The notes below the pieces were generated by a model, which had not been told where the DNA came from, ran no database searches, and worked only from the letters and a program-made list of their open reading frames with translations. The translations under genes were made by a program, and so were the position numbers. From Cryobacterium arcticum (GTDB lineage: Bacteria > Actinomycetota > Actinomycetes > Actinomycetales > Microbacteriaceae), in NCBI RefSeq assembly GCF_001679725.1, contig NZ_CP016282.1:2046001-2110000 (forward strand): a DNA stretch of 64,000 nt, read 5' to 3'. Positions 1-12,154 of the stretch are shown piece after piece (the stretch's first letter is position 1; every line of letters begins with the position of its first letter).

Positions 1-2595
<2,595 letters not shown>

Positions 2596-2647
2596 TCGAG
2601 TCTATGCAGTGCCACCGACACTCCAGTGCCACCCGCGCTCCTGCCGG

Positions 2648-2685
2648 GCCCCGCCGGGGCTCCTGCAGGGCCCGGGCGGCCCGGG
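2648..2685 (-). terminator. Two GC-rich hairpins after uvrB
   Basis: Just past the uvrB stop there is CCCGGG-CGG-CCCGGG (2671-2685), then GCCCC-GCC-GGGGC (2648-2660). Both are perfect inverted repeats. Neither has a T run. They may end the coaE-uvrB transcript before the uvrA start region. This is inference from structure only. Confidence 0.4.
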
Positions 2686-2695
2686 TGGGGCCCGA

Positions 2696-4759
2696 TCAGG
2701 CCAGGTGCCCGGCCTTCTCCATCTGGCGGAGTTCGCGCTTGAGTTCGGACACCTCGTCGCGAAGTCGTCCGGCCAACTCGAACTTGAGTTCGCCGGCGGC
2801 CTCGAGCATCTGGGCGTTGAGGTCGGCGATGATCGACTCGAGGTCGTTGGCGCCGTTCGCGGCCAAGCCCTTACGCATCGAGGGAGTGGGGCTGCGACGC
2901 CGGGCGTCGCGACCGGCCAGGAGCTCTGCGGTGTCGGCCTCCTCGCGGGCGAGGACATCCGTGATGTCGGCGATGCGCTTGCGGAGCGGCGTGGGGTCGA
3001 TCCCGTGCAGGGTGTTGTACTCCACCTGCTTCTCGCGCCTGCGGTCGGTCTCGTCGATGGCCCTGGCCATCGAGTCGGTGATCCGGTCGGCGTACATGTG
3101 CACCTCACCGGACACGTTCCGGGCGGCACGGCCGATGGTCTGGATCAGTGAGGTCGACGACCGCAGGAAGCCTTCCTTGTCGGCGTCGAGGATGGCCACC
3201 AGGGACACCTCGGGCAGGTCGAGGCCCTCGCGGAGCAGGTTGATGCCTACGAGCACGTCGTAGACGCCCTGGCGCAGTTCGGTGAGCAACTCCACCCGGC
3301 GCAGGGTGTCGACGTCGGAGTGCAGGTATCGCACGCGCACGCCGGCTTCGGTGAGGAAGTCGGTGAGTTCCTCGGCCATCTTCTTGGTCAGCGTGGTGAC
3401 GAGCACCCGCTCGTTGAGCCCGACGCGCACCCGGATCTGTTCGAGCAGGTCGTCGATCTGACCGGCGGAGGGCTTGACGATGATCTGCGGGTCGACGAGG
3501 CCGGTCGGGCGGATGATCTGCTCGACGATGCCGTCGGCGATGCCCATCTCGTACTTGCCCGGCGTAGCCGAGAGGTACACGGTCTGGCCGACCCGGTCCT
3601 TGAACTCGTTCCATTTGAGCGGCCGGTTGTCCAGCGCGCTGGGCAGGCGGAAGCCGTGCTCGACGAGAGTGCGCTTCCGGGACGAGTCGCCCTCGTACAT
3701 GGCGCCGATCTGCGGCACGGTGACATGGGATTCGTCGATGACGACGAGGAAGTCGTCGGGGAAGTAATCCAGCAGGCAGTGCCCGGGCTCCCCCGCGCTC
3801 CGCCCGTCGATGTGGCGTGAGTAGTTCTCGATGCCGGAGCAGAACCCGATCTGCTCCATCATCTCCAGGTCGAACGAGGTGCGCATCCGCAGGCGTTGAG
3901 CCTCCAGCAGCTTGCCCTCGCGTTCCAGCTGACCCAGTCGTTCGGCCAGTTCCTCCTGGATGGTGCCCATCGCCCGCTGCATGACATCAGTGCTGGCGAC
4001 ATAGTGCGACCCGGGGAAGACCGAGACGGCATCGAGTTTCTTGACGACATCGCCCGTGAGCGGATGCAGGCTGTACAGCGCCTCGATCTCGTCGCCGAAC
4101 ATCTCGATTCGGATGGCGAGCTCTTCATACATCGGGATGATCTCGATGGTGTCGCCGCGCACCCTGAAGTGACCGCGGGAGAAGTCGATGTCGTTGCGCT
4201 GGTACTGCATGGCCACGAACTTGCGGATCAGCCAGTCCCGGTCGACCTTCTGGCCCACCTGCAGGGCCACCATGGCCTCGAGGTACCCCTCCGGGGTGCC
4301 GAGGCCGTAGATGCACGACACCGTGGAGACGACGATGACGTCGCGACGGCTCAGCAGTGAGTTGGTCGTGGAGTGCCGGAGCCGCTCCACCTCTTCGTTG
4401 ATCGAGGAGTCCTTCTCGATGAAGGTGTCCGTCTGCGGAACGTAGGCCTCAGGCTGGTAGTAGTCGTAGTAGGAGACGAAGTATTCGACCGCGTTGTTGG
4501 GCATCAGCTCGCGGAATTCGTTGACGAGTTGGGCGGCCAGGGTCTTGTTGTGCGCAAGGACCAGCGTCGGACGCTGCACCTGCTCGATCAACCACGCCGT
4601 GGTCGCGGACTTGCCGGTGCCGGTGGCGCCGAGCAGCACGATGTCGGTCTCACCGGCGTTGATGCGGCCGGCCAGCTCGGCGATGGCACCGGGCTGGTCA
4701 CCACTGGGGGTGTATTCGCTCACGACCTCGAAGGGGTGAACGGAACGGGTAGCTTCCAT
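2696..4759 (-). CDS. uvrB: UvrABC excinuclease subunit B
   Basis: Helicase-like subunit of nucleotide excision repair that takes over the lesion from UvrA and recruits UvrC. The 687-residue length is normal. Walker A GATGTGKS is at residues 44-51. The beta-hairpin region rich in Tyr ([13 protein letters not shown]) that clamps the damaged strand follows near residue 95. A DEAD-like helicase box is present as DESHVT. The C-terminal UVR helix pair (about 645-687) should bind UvrC or UvrA. The ATG at 4759 is nine bases after the coaE stop, so coaE and uvrB are probably co-transcribed. The coaE-uvrB-uvrA order is common in actinobacteria. Confidence 0.98.
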   Translation of the reverse strand: MEATRSVHPFEVVSEYTPSGDQPGAIAELAGRINAGETDIVLLGATGTGKSATTAWLIEQVQRPTLVLAHNKTLAAQLVNEFRELMPNNAVEYFVSYYDYYQPEAYVPQTDTFIEKDSSINEEVERLRHSTTNSLLSRRDVIVVSTVSCIYGLGTPEGYLEAMVALQVGQKVDRDWLIRKFVAMQYQRNDIDFSRGHFRVRGDTIEIIPMYEELAIRIEMFGDEIEALYSLHPLTGDVVKKLDAVSVFPGSHYVASTDVMQRAMGTIQEELAERLGQLEREGKLLEAQRLRMRTSFDLEMMEQIGFCSGIENYSRHIDGRSAGEPGHCLLDYFPDDFLVVIDESHVTVPQIGAMYEGDSSRKRTLVEHGFRLPSALDNRPLKWNEFKDRVGQTVYLSATPGKYEMGIADGIVEQIIRPTGLVDPQIIVKPSAGQIDDLLEQIRVRVGLNERVLVTTLTKKMAEELTDFLTEAGVRVRYLHSDVDTLRRVELLTELRQGVYDVLVGINLLREGLDLPEVSLVAILDADKEGFLRSSTSLIQTIGRAARNVSGEVHMYADRITDSMARAIDETDRRREKQVEYNTLHGIDPTPLRKRIADITDVLAREEADTAELLAGRDARRRSPTPSMRKGLAANGANDLESIIADLNAQMLEAAGELKFELAGRLRDEVSELKRELRQMEKAGHLA

Positions 4760-4768
4760 GCTTCCAGT

Positions 4769-5431
4769 CTAAGGAGCCCCACCGACACTCGGGTCGGCGG
4801 CCGCCTCGGTCGCCTCCGGGTGGGCGTCGTGTTGGGAACGCAGCTTGCGTTTCCACAGCCTGTCCACCTGGCTGAGGGTGGCGTCGAGGGACCCGGTCGA
4901 GTCGATGACGGCGTCGGCCACGGCCAGGCGCTCGTCGTCCCCGGCCTGCGCGGCGATGCGGCTGCGCGCGTCGGCTTCGTTCATGCCGCGCAGCTCCACC
5001 ATGCGGCGCACCCGGGTTTCGGCATCGGCGTGCACGACGACGATGAGGTCGAAGGGGTGGCCGACGGAGGCCTCGACCAGCAGGGGCACGTCGTAGACCA
5101 CGACGACATGCGGGTTGGCCCGCTCGGCCGCGTCGATGGCCTGCGCGGACAGGGCTCTTACGGCGGGGTGCACGATCTGGTTGAGCAGGTTGAGCGCCGC
5201 CGGGTTGCCGAAGACGATGGCGCCGAGGGCCGCCCGGTTGAGGCTGCCGTCGGCGTTGGCGACCTCGTCTCCGAAGACCTCGATCACGTGCGCCAGCGCA
5301 TCCGTGCCCGGTGCGACGGCCGCTCTGGCCAGCTGGTCGGCGTCGATCACCACTGCGCCGTGCTCGCCGAAGCGCTTGGCCACGGTGCTCTTCCCCGATG
5401 CGATCCCGCCGGTCAACCCAATCAAGTACAC
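4769..5431 (-). CDS. coaE: Dephospho-CoA kinase
   Basis: Last enzyme of coenzyme A synthesis; it phosphorylates the 3'-hydroxyl of dephospho-CoA with ATP. The N-terminus carries the P-loop GLTGGIASGKST at residues 5-16. DADQLAR follows, typical of the family. At 220 residues it is slightly longer than the roughly 200-residue core. The start is a GTG at 5431; the nearby ATG at 5439 is in another frame. Some actinobacterial CoaE proteins carry a long C-terminal UPF0157 domain; this one does not. It lies between rpsA upstream, after a hairpin, and uvrB downstream. Confidence 0.96.
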   Translation of the reverse strand: MYLIGLTGGIASGKSTVAKRFGEHGAVVIDADQLARAAVAPGTDALAHVIEVFGDEVANADGSLNRAALGAIVFGNPAALNLLNQIVHPAVRALSAQAIDAAERANPHVVVVYDVPLLVEASVGHPFDLIVVVHADAETRVRRMVELRGMNEADARSRIAAQAGDDERLAVADAVIDSTGSLDATLSQVDRLWKRKLRSQHDAHPEATEAAADPSVGGAP

Positions 5432-5538
5432 GGCCCCATGCTAACGAACGCACGGAACGTCAGCCCCGGGGCCCGCCGCAGTGGGTGAACGTGCACAGCG
5501 GCGGGCCCGGAATCTGAAACGGACACGACGGTTAACCG

Positions 5539-5572
5539 GCACAGGCCGGACCCCGAAGGGTCCGGCCTGTGC
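5539..5572 (-). terminator. Strong hairpin after rpsA
   Basis: A perfect 15-bp inverted repeat with a 4-base loop lies about 30 bases past the rpsA stop: GGCCGGACCC-type arms centred on 5555. There is no clear T run, which is common for high-GC actinobacterial terminators. It separates rpsA from coaE. Confidence 0.7.
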
Positions 5573-5600
5573 GGCTCCGGCCAGAGCCGGAGGGATGCTG

Positions 5601-7058
5601 CTAGTTGTTGCTGCTGAGCTTCTCGCGCAGGGCGGCAAGCGCCTCGTCGTCGGCGAGGGTGCCGGCTCCGGCGGTCTCGCTGGAGAACGAGTTGCCAGCT
5701 GCGGACGCGACATCGCCGGGAGCGATGATCTCGTCGTTCGCGGATGCGACCTGCTTCTTGTGAGCTTCCCAGCGAGCCTGGGCTGCAGCGTAGTCCTGCT
5801 CCCACTTCTCGCGCTGGGTCTCGAAGCCTTCGCGCCACTCGTTGGTCTCCGGGTCGAAGCCCTCGGGGTACTTGTAGTTGCCCTGGTCGTCGTACTCGGT
5901 GAGCATTCCGTAGAGTGCCGGGTCGAACTCTGTGCCCTCGGGGTCGACACCATCGTTGGCCTGCTTGAGGCTCAGCGAGATGCGGCGACGCTCCAGGTCG
6001 ATGTCGATGACCTTGACGAACACCTCGTCGCCGACCGAGACAACCTGCTCGGCGAGCTCAACGTGCTTGCCGGACAGCTCGGAGATGTGCACGAGGCCCT
6101 CGATGCCCTCTGCGACGCGAACGAACGCACCGAAGGGAACGAGCTTGGTGACCTTACCCGGTGCAACCTGGCCGATGGCGTGGGTGCGGGCGAAGACCTG
6201 CCACGGGTCTTCCTGCGTGGCCTTGAGCGACAGGGACACGCGCTCGCGGTCCAGGTCGACCTCGAGGATCTCGACGGTGACTTCCTGACCGACCTCGACG
6301 ACCTCGCTGGCGTGCTCGATGTGCTTCCAGCTGAGCTCGGAGACGTGAACCAGACCGTCAACGCCACCCAGGTCGACGAACGCACCGAAGTTGACGATCG
6401 ACGAGACGACGCCCTTGCGGACCTGTCCCTTCTGGAGGTTGTTGAGGAAGGTGGTGCGGCTCTCGGACTGGGTCTGCTCGAGCAGTGCGCGACGCGACAG
6501 GACCACGTTGTTGCGGTTCTTGTCGAGTTCGAGGATCTTGGCCTCGATCTCCTGGCCCAGGTACGGGGTCAGGTCGCGGACACGGCGAAGCTCGATGAGC
6601 GACGCGGGCAGGAAGCCACGCAGGCCGATGTCGACGATGAGACCGCCCTTGACGACCTCGATGACCGATCCGGTGACAACTCCGTCGGATTCCTTGATCT
6701 TCTCGACGTCGCCCCATGCACGCTCGTACTGAGCGCGCTTCTTCGACAGGATGAGACGGCCTTCTTTGTCTTCCTTCTGAAGAACGAGGGCCTCGACCAG
6801 GTCGCCGACCTTGACAACCTCGGAAGGGTCAACGTCGTGCTTGATGGAAAGTTCGCGGGAGGGGATGACACCCTCGGTCTTGTAGCCGACGTCGAGGAGG
6901 ACCTCGTCGCGGTCGATCTTCACAACGGTGCCCTCGATGAGGTCTCCGTCGTTGAAGAATTTCAGAGTCTTTTCGACCGCGGCAAGGAAGTCTTCAGCAG
7001 ATCCGATGTCGTTGATGGCGACCTGCTTGGGTGCCCGTTCGGTCGTTGCGATTGTCAT
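5601..7058 (-). CDS. rpsA: 30S ribosomal protein S1
   Basis: RNA-binding protein of the small ribosomal subunit that helps mRNA loading. The 485-residue protein has four S1 OB-fold repeats, at about residues 35-105, 120-190, 210-280 and 295-365. A less ordered acidic and Ala-rich C-tail follows. Four repeats is the usual actinobacterial form, against six in enterobacteria. The ATG at 7058 is preceded by TGGAGC about 11 bases upstream. It is the first gene after a 625-base intergenic region and is likely transcribed from its own promoter. Confidence 0.98.
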   Translation of the reverse strand: MTIATTERAPKQVAINDIGSAEDFLAAVEKTLKFFNDGDLIEGTVVKIDRDEVLLDVGYKTEGVIPSRELSIKHDVDPSEVVKVGDLVEALVLQKEDKEGRLILSKKRAQYERAWGDVEKIKESDGVVTGSVIEVVKGGLIVDIGLRGFLPASLIELRRVRDLTPYLGQEIEAKILELDKNRNNVVLSRRALLEQTQSESRTTFLNNLQKGQVRKGVVSSIVNFGAFVDLGGVDGLVHVSELSWKHIEHASEVVEVGQEVTVEILEVDLDRERVSLSLKATQEDPWQVFARTHAIGQVAPGKVTKLVPFGAFVRVAEGIEGLVHISELSGKHVELAEQVVSVGDEVFVKVIDIDLERRRISLSLKQANDGVDPEGTEFDPALYGMLTEYDDQGNYKYPEGFDPETNEWREGFETQREKWEQDYAAAQARWEAHKKQVASANDEIIAPGDVASAAGNSFSSETAGAGTLADDEALAALREKLSSNN

Positions 7059-7683
7059 GTAGTAGTTGCTCCAGGATGGACATATTCGGGCCAGAAGGGA
7101 GGTTAGTGCGATTTACTATGATGTTTCCGCGACTGGCAGCGGCTAATTCGTCACAAGCGTGACAGTAAAGCTTAGCTGTTTCGGGGCGGCCCGGGCAACC
7201 CGCCCAACGACGTATCTCCCCCGACTCGAGAACGCGCGCCAGGCCTTTCGATTCCTCGCCCGTCGCGACAGAACTCGGGAACTTCCCCATCCGCTGGTCG
7301 AGCCTGTCGAGACCCGGTGACCCGATCCGCGATCCGCGGTCCGTGGGCCTCAGATCCGCGGGTTGGCCGGCGGGGTCTCGACAGGCTCGACCAACGTGTG
7401 GTCGCGACCCGCCGGTTGGCCGGCGGGGTCTCGACAGGCTCGACCAACGTGTGGTCGCGATCTGCAGGTTGTCCTGCGACGGACCCTGTCGCCTGTCGCG
7501 AGGGATCTCGGAGACGTCCCCATCCCGGTGGTCGAGCCTGTCGAGACCCGGTGACCCGGTGCGCGGTCCGTGGATGCGTCAGACCCGCAGATCGGCCGGC
7601 GGGGTCTCGACGGGCTCGACCAACGTGAGGTCGCGACCCGCGGGTCGGCCGGCGGTCCCGCGGGGCCGCCGGCCAGGCTCGGG
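7059..7683. other. Intergenic region: rpsA 5' region and REP-like cluster
   Basis: I see no credible gene here. Bases 7059-7200 should hold the rpsA promoter and leader. A TAGTAA box (7118 to 7113, minus strand) is a weak -10 candidate without a matching -35. A small GTCAC-AAGC-GTGAC hairpin lies at 7150-7163. Bases 7260-7660 are filled with repeats described separately. Short overlapping frames in this part are products of the repeats and use no recognisable protein sequence. Confidence 0.75.
7295..7655. repeat. REP-like inverted repeat cluster with tandem 53-bp units
   Basis: The 20-base word GGTCTCGACAGGCTCGACCA, or its complement, occurs at 7295-7314 (complement), 7374-7393, 7427-7446, 7529-7548 (complement) and 7603-7622 (one mismatch). 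Copies at 7295 and 7374 face each other with 59 bases between them, as do those at 7529 and 7603 with 54 between, so each pair could fold into a long hairpin. Bases 7361-7413 and 7414-7466 are a 53-bp tandem duplication differing only at the last six bases. A degenerate copy follows at 7590-7642 and a fragment at 7643-7655. The whole arrangement from about 7260 is repeated, imperfectly, from about 7496. A similar word at 48387 shows that it is dispersed. Confidence 0.85.
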
Positions 7684-9360
7684 TCAGGGCTGCAGGGCGG
7701 AGCGGAGGGTGTCAAGGCCGACGCCGCCGAGGTCGAGCGCGCGGCGGTGGAATTCCTTGATGTTGAACGCCGCACCATCCCTGGCCTGGGCCTCGTCGCG
7801 CAGCTGTTCCCAGATCCGCTGGCCGATCTTGTACGACGGTGCCTGGCCCGGCCAGCCCAGGTAGCGGTTCACCTCGAACCTGACGAATCCCTCGTTCATG
7901 TTGACGTTCCGGGCGAGGAAGTCGAAGGCGTAGTCGGCCGTCCACACCCCTGAGCCGTCCGGAACGGTCTTGCCCAGGTGCACGCCGATGTCCAGCACCA
8001 CCCGCGCCGCGCGCATCCGCTGCCCGTCCAGCATGCCGAGCCTGTCGGCGGGGTCGTCGAGGTAGCCCAGCTGCTCCATCAGGCGTTCCGCGTACAGGGC
8101 CCAGCCCTCGGCGTGGCCGGAGGTGCCGGCGAGCTGCCGGCGCCAGGTGTTCAGCTTGGCCCGGTTGTACACCGCCTGGCCGATCTGCAGGTGGTGGCCG
8201 GGAATGCCCTCGTGATAGACCGTGGTGAGTTCGCGCCAGGTGTCGAATTCGGTCACGCCGACGGGCACGGACCACCACATCCGGCCGGGCCGGGAGAAGT
8301 CGTCGGTCGGGCCTGTGTAGTAGATCCCGCCCTCCTGGGTGGGTGCGATCATGCACTCCAGACGGCGGATCTCCTCCGGGATGTCGAACTGGGTCTCGCC
8401 CAGCTCTGCGACGGCACGGTCGCTGGTCTCCTGCATCCAGCGCTGCAGGGCGTCGGTGCCGTGCAGCTTGCGGGCCGGATCGGTGTCGAGGAACTCGATG
8501 GCCTCCAGGACCGTGGCGCCCGGTTTGATCTGCCTGGCCACGCTCTCCTGCTCGGCCACCATGCGACCGAGTTCCTCTATGCCCCACTCGTAGGTCTCGT
8601 CGAGGTCGACGGTGGCGCCGAGGAACCGGCGGGAACTGAGCGCATAGAGGTCGCGGCCGATGGCGTCGACCTCGGTGGCCCGCGGCGCGAGGTCGTCGGC
8701 GAGGAACGCCGCGAGCTTGTCGTAGGCCGAGGCCGCCCGACTGGCCCGTACGCCAAGGTCGGTGGCCAGGGTGGCCGGAAGCGAGCCGGTCTCCAGGCCG
8801 GCCTCGGCGACGAAATGATTGAAGAACCCGTCGTTGGCGGCCGTGCGCCGTACCTGCCCGAGCACCTCGACCACCTGGCGCCTGGCCGGGGTGATGCCCT
8901 GTTCGATACCCAGACGCAGGGTCTGGATGTAGCCGTCGATGGCCGCGGGCACGGCCTGCAGCCGCGCGGAGATGTTCTGCCAGTCGGCCACGGTGCCGGT
9001 GGGCATCAGGTCGAAGACCTCCCGGATCTCCTGCACCGGGGAGGCGATCACGTTGAGGTCGCGCAGGTGCAGCCCGGCCGCGGAGCTCTCCAGGTCGAGC
9101 GCGAGAGTGCTGCCGAGGTCCGTGCGGGTGACGTCGTCGACGGCGTCGACCGGGTTCGCGGCGTCCAGGGCCGCGATGACCTCGGTGGCCGCCTGCACGT
9201 ACCTGGCGTGCCCGTCGGGCGAGTAGTCCGCAAATCCCGACCCGTCCGCAGCCCGGCCGATGTAGGTGCCAACGGTCGGATCGAGGGCGACGAGGGTGTC
9301 CACCCACTGCTCGGCGATCTGGTCGACGGGCGTGGGAGTCCGGTAATCGTTGACAGTCAT
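7684..9360 (-). CDS. DUF885 family protein, putative zinc peptidase
   Basis: A 558-residue cytoplasmic protein of the DUF885 family, often annotated as an uncharacterised Zn-dependent peptidase. The key feature is YHEGIPGHHLQIGQ near residue 382. It contains an HE pair followed by further His residues that could bind a metal. No signal peptide or membrane segment is visible; the start MTVNDYRTPTPVDQIAEQW is hydrophilic. The start is the ATG at 9360. It stands alone between polA and the repeat cluster. No substrate is known to me, and peptidase activity is inferred from the family motif. Confidence 0.88.
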   Translation of the reverse strand: MTVNDYRTPTPVDQIAEQWVDTLVALDPTVGTYIGRAADGSGFADYSPDGHARYVQAATEVIAALDAANPVDAVDDVTRTDLGSTLALDLESSAAGLHLRDLNVIASPVQEIREVFDLMPTGTVADWQNISARLQAVPAAIDGYIQTLRLGIEQGITPARRQVVEVLGQVRRTAANDGFFNHFVAEAGLETGSLPATLATDLGVRASRAASAYDKLAAFLADDLAPRATEVDAIGRDLYALSSRRFLGATVDLDETYEWGIEELGRMVAEQESVARQIKPGATVLEAIEFLDTDPARKLHGTDALQRWMQETSDRAVAELGETQFDIPEEIRRLECMIAPTQEGGIYYTGPTDDFSRPGRMWWSVPVGVTEFDTWRELTTVYHEGIPGHHLQIGQAVYNRAKLNTWRRQLAGTSGHAEGWALYAERLMEQLGYLDDPADRLGMLDGQRMRAARVVLDIGVHLGKTVPDGSGVWTADYAFDFLARNVNMNEGFVRFEVNRYLGWPGQAPSYKIGQRIWEQLRDEAQARDGAAFNIKEFHRRALDLGGVGLDTLRSALQP

Positions 9361-9402
9361 GCACAGAGCCTAGAACACGCACCGACCCCAGGACACGGCC
9401 GT

Positions 9403-9430
9403 GACGCCGCCGTCAGTGTGCGGCGGCGTC
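9403..9430 (-). terminator. Hairpin spanning the polA stop codon
   Basis: Perfect 10-bp inverted repeat (GACGCCGCCG at 9403-9412, CGGCGGCGTC at 9421-9430). The polA stop codon sits in the 8-base loop. It is a plausible polA terminator that overlaps the coding end. There is no T run. Confidence 0.5.
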
Positions 9431-12097
9431 CCAGTTGGCCCCGCGCCCGACCTGCACGTCCAACGGCACCAGCAGCTCAGCGGCGGTCTCCATCCGGTGC
9501 GTGACAACGGCGCGCAGGGCGTCCCACTCCCCCGGGGCGACCTCGAAGATCAGCTCGTCGTGCACCTGCAGCATCATGCGGCTGGCCAGATCCTGGTCGC
9601 GCAGGTCAGCGGCGATCCGGTTCATCGCGATCTTCATCAGGTCGGCCGCCGAACCCTGGATCGGGGCGTTGAGCGCGGCGCGTTCGGCGTTGTCGCGCAG
9701 CACCCGGTTGGGGCTGTTCAGCTCGGGGAACGGCCTGCGCCGGCCGAAGATCGTGGTGGTGTGGCCGTCGATCTTGGCCTGCTCCACGACGCGGCGGAGG
9801 TAGTCGCGCACGGCGCCGAACCGGGCGAAGTAGTCGGCGATGAGCTGCTTGGCCTCCCGGGATTCGATCCGCAGCTGGCGGGACAGGCCGAAAGCGCTGA
9901 GCCCGTAGGCGAGGCCGTACGACATGGCCTTGACCTTGTTGCGCATCTCCCCCGTCACATCCTCCGGCGCGACGCCGAAGACCCGGGCGCCGACGAACCT
10001 GTGCAGGTCCTCCCCGGCGTTGAACGCCTCGATCAGACCGGCGTCCTCCGAGAGGTGGGCCATGATCCGCATCTCGATCTGGGAGTAGTCGGCGGTGAGC
10101 AGGCTCTCGCTGCCGGGCCCGGCCTGGAACGCGGCGCGGATACGGCGGCCCTCCTCCGTACGAACAGGGATGTTCTGCAGGTTCGGGTCCGTCGAGGAGA
10201 TGCGCCCGGTGGCGGTGCCGATCTGCACGTAGGTGGTGTGGATGCGCCCGGTGTCGTCGATGGCCTTGTCGAGGGTTTCCACGATCTGGCGGAGCTTTGT
10301 CGCGTCACGGTGCTTGAGCAGCAGGTCGAGGAACGGATGCGGGTTGCTGGCCTGCAGGTCGGCCAGGGCGCCGGCGTCCGTGGTGAAACCGGTCTTGTTC
10401 GCCCGGGTGCGCGGCATGCCGAGCTGGTCGAACAGGACCTCCTGCAGCTGCTTGGGCGAGCCGAGGTTCACCTCCCGGCCGATCTGGGCGTAGGCGCCGG
10501 CGGCGAGGGCCGCGGCCGTGTCGCCGAGCTGGGTGGACAGGGCAGCGAGTTCGTCGTGGGAGACGGCCACACCGGCCAGTTCCATGTCGGCCAGGGTCAT
10601 CAGGGTGGGCATCTCGATGTCGGTCAGCACCGAGCGGGAGCCCGCGTCGAGCAGGGCGACCAGGGTCGCGGCGAGGCGCACGGTGTACCAGGAGTCCACG
10701 GCGATGCCGCCGGCGACGCTCTCGTCCGGCACGAGCTGGTTGGGGTCGACTACGGGCAGGGTCTCGTCGAGGTAACGCTTGACGAGGTCGGCCAGGGTCT
10801 TGTCCGGGCCGCCGGGCCGTAGCAGCCAGCCGGCCACGAGGGTGTCGATGGCCAGTCCGTCCATCGGCAGGCCGGCTCGCGTGAGCGCCTTCACCTGCGG
10901 TTTGGCATCGTGCATGACCTTGGGGCTCGGGCCGGCCAGCCATTCCTCGAGGGGAAGGTAGTCGGCACGGTGAGGCTGCCAGGCCACCGTCGCGATCTCG
11001 GTGGCCGTCGCCAGGCCGAATCCAATCGGCAGGCCGTCCTGCACGTCGACGGTGACGGAGATCGCGGTGCCCGCGCGGGTCACCCGGTCCAGCCAGGTGG
11101 CCAGTTCCTCGTCCAGCAGTTCGCGCTCAACGGGTGCGCGGGCCGCGGCGGGAGCCTCGGGGGCGGCAACGGCGGCAGCCGGAGTGGCGTCGACGCCGTT
11201 GCCGTTGCCGGCCTCGATCTTGATCACCCGGTCGAGCAGGGTGCGGAACTCAAGGCGTCCGAACACGTCGCGCACGGCGTCCTCGTCGATGGGGCCGCGC
11301 GCCAGGTCGTCCAGCTCGACGGGCAGGTCCAGATCGGTCACGAGCCGGTTGAGACGTCGGTTGCGGATCGCGTTGTCCTTCTGCTCGCGCAGGTTGGCGC
11401 CGACAACGCCGGTGATCTCGTCGGCGTGCTCGAGGATCGCGTCGAGACTGCCGAATCGGTCGAGCCACTTCACGGCGGTCTTCTCACCGACCTTGCTGAT
11501 GCCGATCAGGTTGTCGCTGGTCTCCCCCACCAGTGCGGCGATGTCGGGGTACTGCTCGGGGGCGATGCCGTATTTCTCGCGCACCTTCGCCGGGTCGTAC
11601 CGGGTCAGAGCCGAGACACCCTGGCTCGCCGGGTAGAGCAGGGTCACGTTCTCGTTGACCAGCTGGATGGTGTCGCGGTCTCCGGACACGACGTACACGT
11701 CGTAGCCCTCTGCCGTTCCGCGTACCGACAGGGTTGCGAGGATGTCGTCGGCCTCGTAGTCGTCCTTGGTGAGCGTGGTGATGTTCATGGCCTTGAGGGC
11801 CTCCTGCAGGAGCGGCACCTGGCCCTTGAACTCGGAGGGAGTGATGGCCCTGGTGCCCTTGTATTCGGGGTAGTCCCTGGTACGGAATGAGAAGCGGGAG
11901 ATGTCGAAGGCCACGGCGATATGGGTGGGCTTCTCATTGCGCAGCAGGCTCAGCAGCATCGACAGGAAGCCGTGGATGGCATTCGTGTGCTGCCCGTCCC
12001 TGGTCTGGAAGCTGTCGACGGGGAGGGCATGAAATGCCCGGTAGGCCAGCGAGTGGCCGTCGATGATCATCAGGGTAGGCTTTTTGGATTCCGACAC
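9413..12097 (-). CDS. polA: DNA polymerase I
   Basis: Repair and Okazaki-fragment-processing polymerase, 894 residues. The 5'-3' exonuclease domain covers about 1-290, with GDRDTIQLV and the helix-hairpin-helix GVGEKTA-like region. The middle domain (about 310-480) resembles the 3'-5' exonuclease fold but has VDVQDG where proofreading enzymes carry the catalytic D-x-E, so proofreading is probably lost, as in mycobacterial PolA. The polymerase domain shows motif A DYSQIEMR near 669, motif B RNKVKAMSYGLAYG near 715 and motif C QVHDE near 845. Translation starts at a GTG at 12097. It is divergent from the thioesterase gene, with only 57 bases shared for both promoters. Confidence 0.98.
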   Translation of the reverse strand: MSESKKPTLMIIDGHSLAYRAFHALPVDSFQTRDGQHTNAIHGFLSMLLSLLRNEKPTHIAVAFDISRFSFRTRDYPEYKGTRAITPSEFKGQVPLLQEALKAMNITTLTKDDYEADDILATLSVRGTAEGYDVYVVSGDRDTIQLVNENVTLLYPASQGVSALTRYDPAKVREKYGIAPEQYPDIAALVGETSDNLIGISKVGEKTAVKWLDRFGSLDAILEHADEITGVVGANLREQKDNAIRNRRLNRLVTDLDLPVELDDLARGPIDEDAVRDVFGRLEFRTLLDRVIKIEAGNGNGVDATPAAAVAAPEAPAAARAPVERELLDEELATWLDRVTRAGTAISVTVDVQDGLPIGFGLATATEIATVAWQPHRADYLPLEEWLAGPSPKVMHDAKPQVKALTRAGLPMDGLAIDTLVAGWLLRPGGPDKTLADLVKRYLDETLPVVDPNQLVPDESVAGGIAVDSWYTVRLAATLVALLDAGSRSVLTDIEMPTLMTLADMELAGVAVSHDELAALSTQLGDTAAALAAGAYAQIGREVNLGSPKQLQEVLFDQLGMPRTRANKTGFTTDAGALADLQASNPHPFLDLLLKHRDATKLRQIVETLDKAIDDTGRIHTTYVQIGTATGRISSTDPNLQNIPVRTEEGRRIRAAFQAGPGSESLLTADYSQIEMRIMAHLSEDAGLIEAFNAGEDLHRFVGARVFGVAPEDVTGEMRNKVKAMSYGLAYGLSAFGLSRQLRIESREAKQLIADYFARFGAVRDYLRRVVEQAKIDGHTTTIFGRRRPFPELNSPNRVLRDNAERAALNAPIQGSAADLMKIAMNRIAADLRDQDLASRMMLQVHDELIFEVAPGEWDALRAVVTHRMETAAELLVPLDVQVGRGANWDAAAH

Positions 12098-12154
12098 GGA
12101 CCCAGCCTACAAGCCGTATCCCGGCGTGGCTGAGCCAGCACTCAGAGGGTGGTT

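Noticed and set aside
7361..7466. Possible CRISPR array
   Set aside because: The two 53-bp units are almost fully identical tandem copies, not repeats separated by unique spacers. No cas genes are present.
7317..7864. Short plus-strand frames in the repeat cluster
   Set aside because: Their peptides only repeat the translated REP-like word (STGSTNV-type stretches) and have no start signals.
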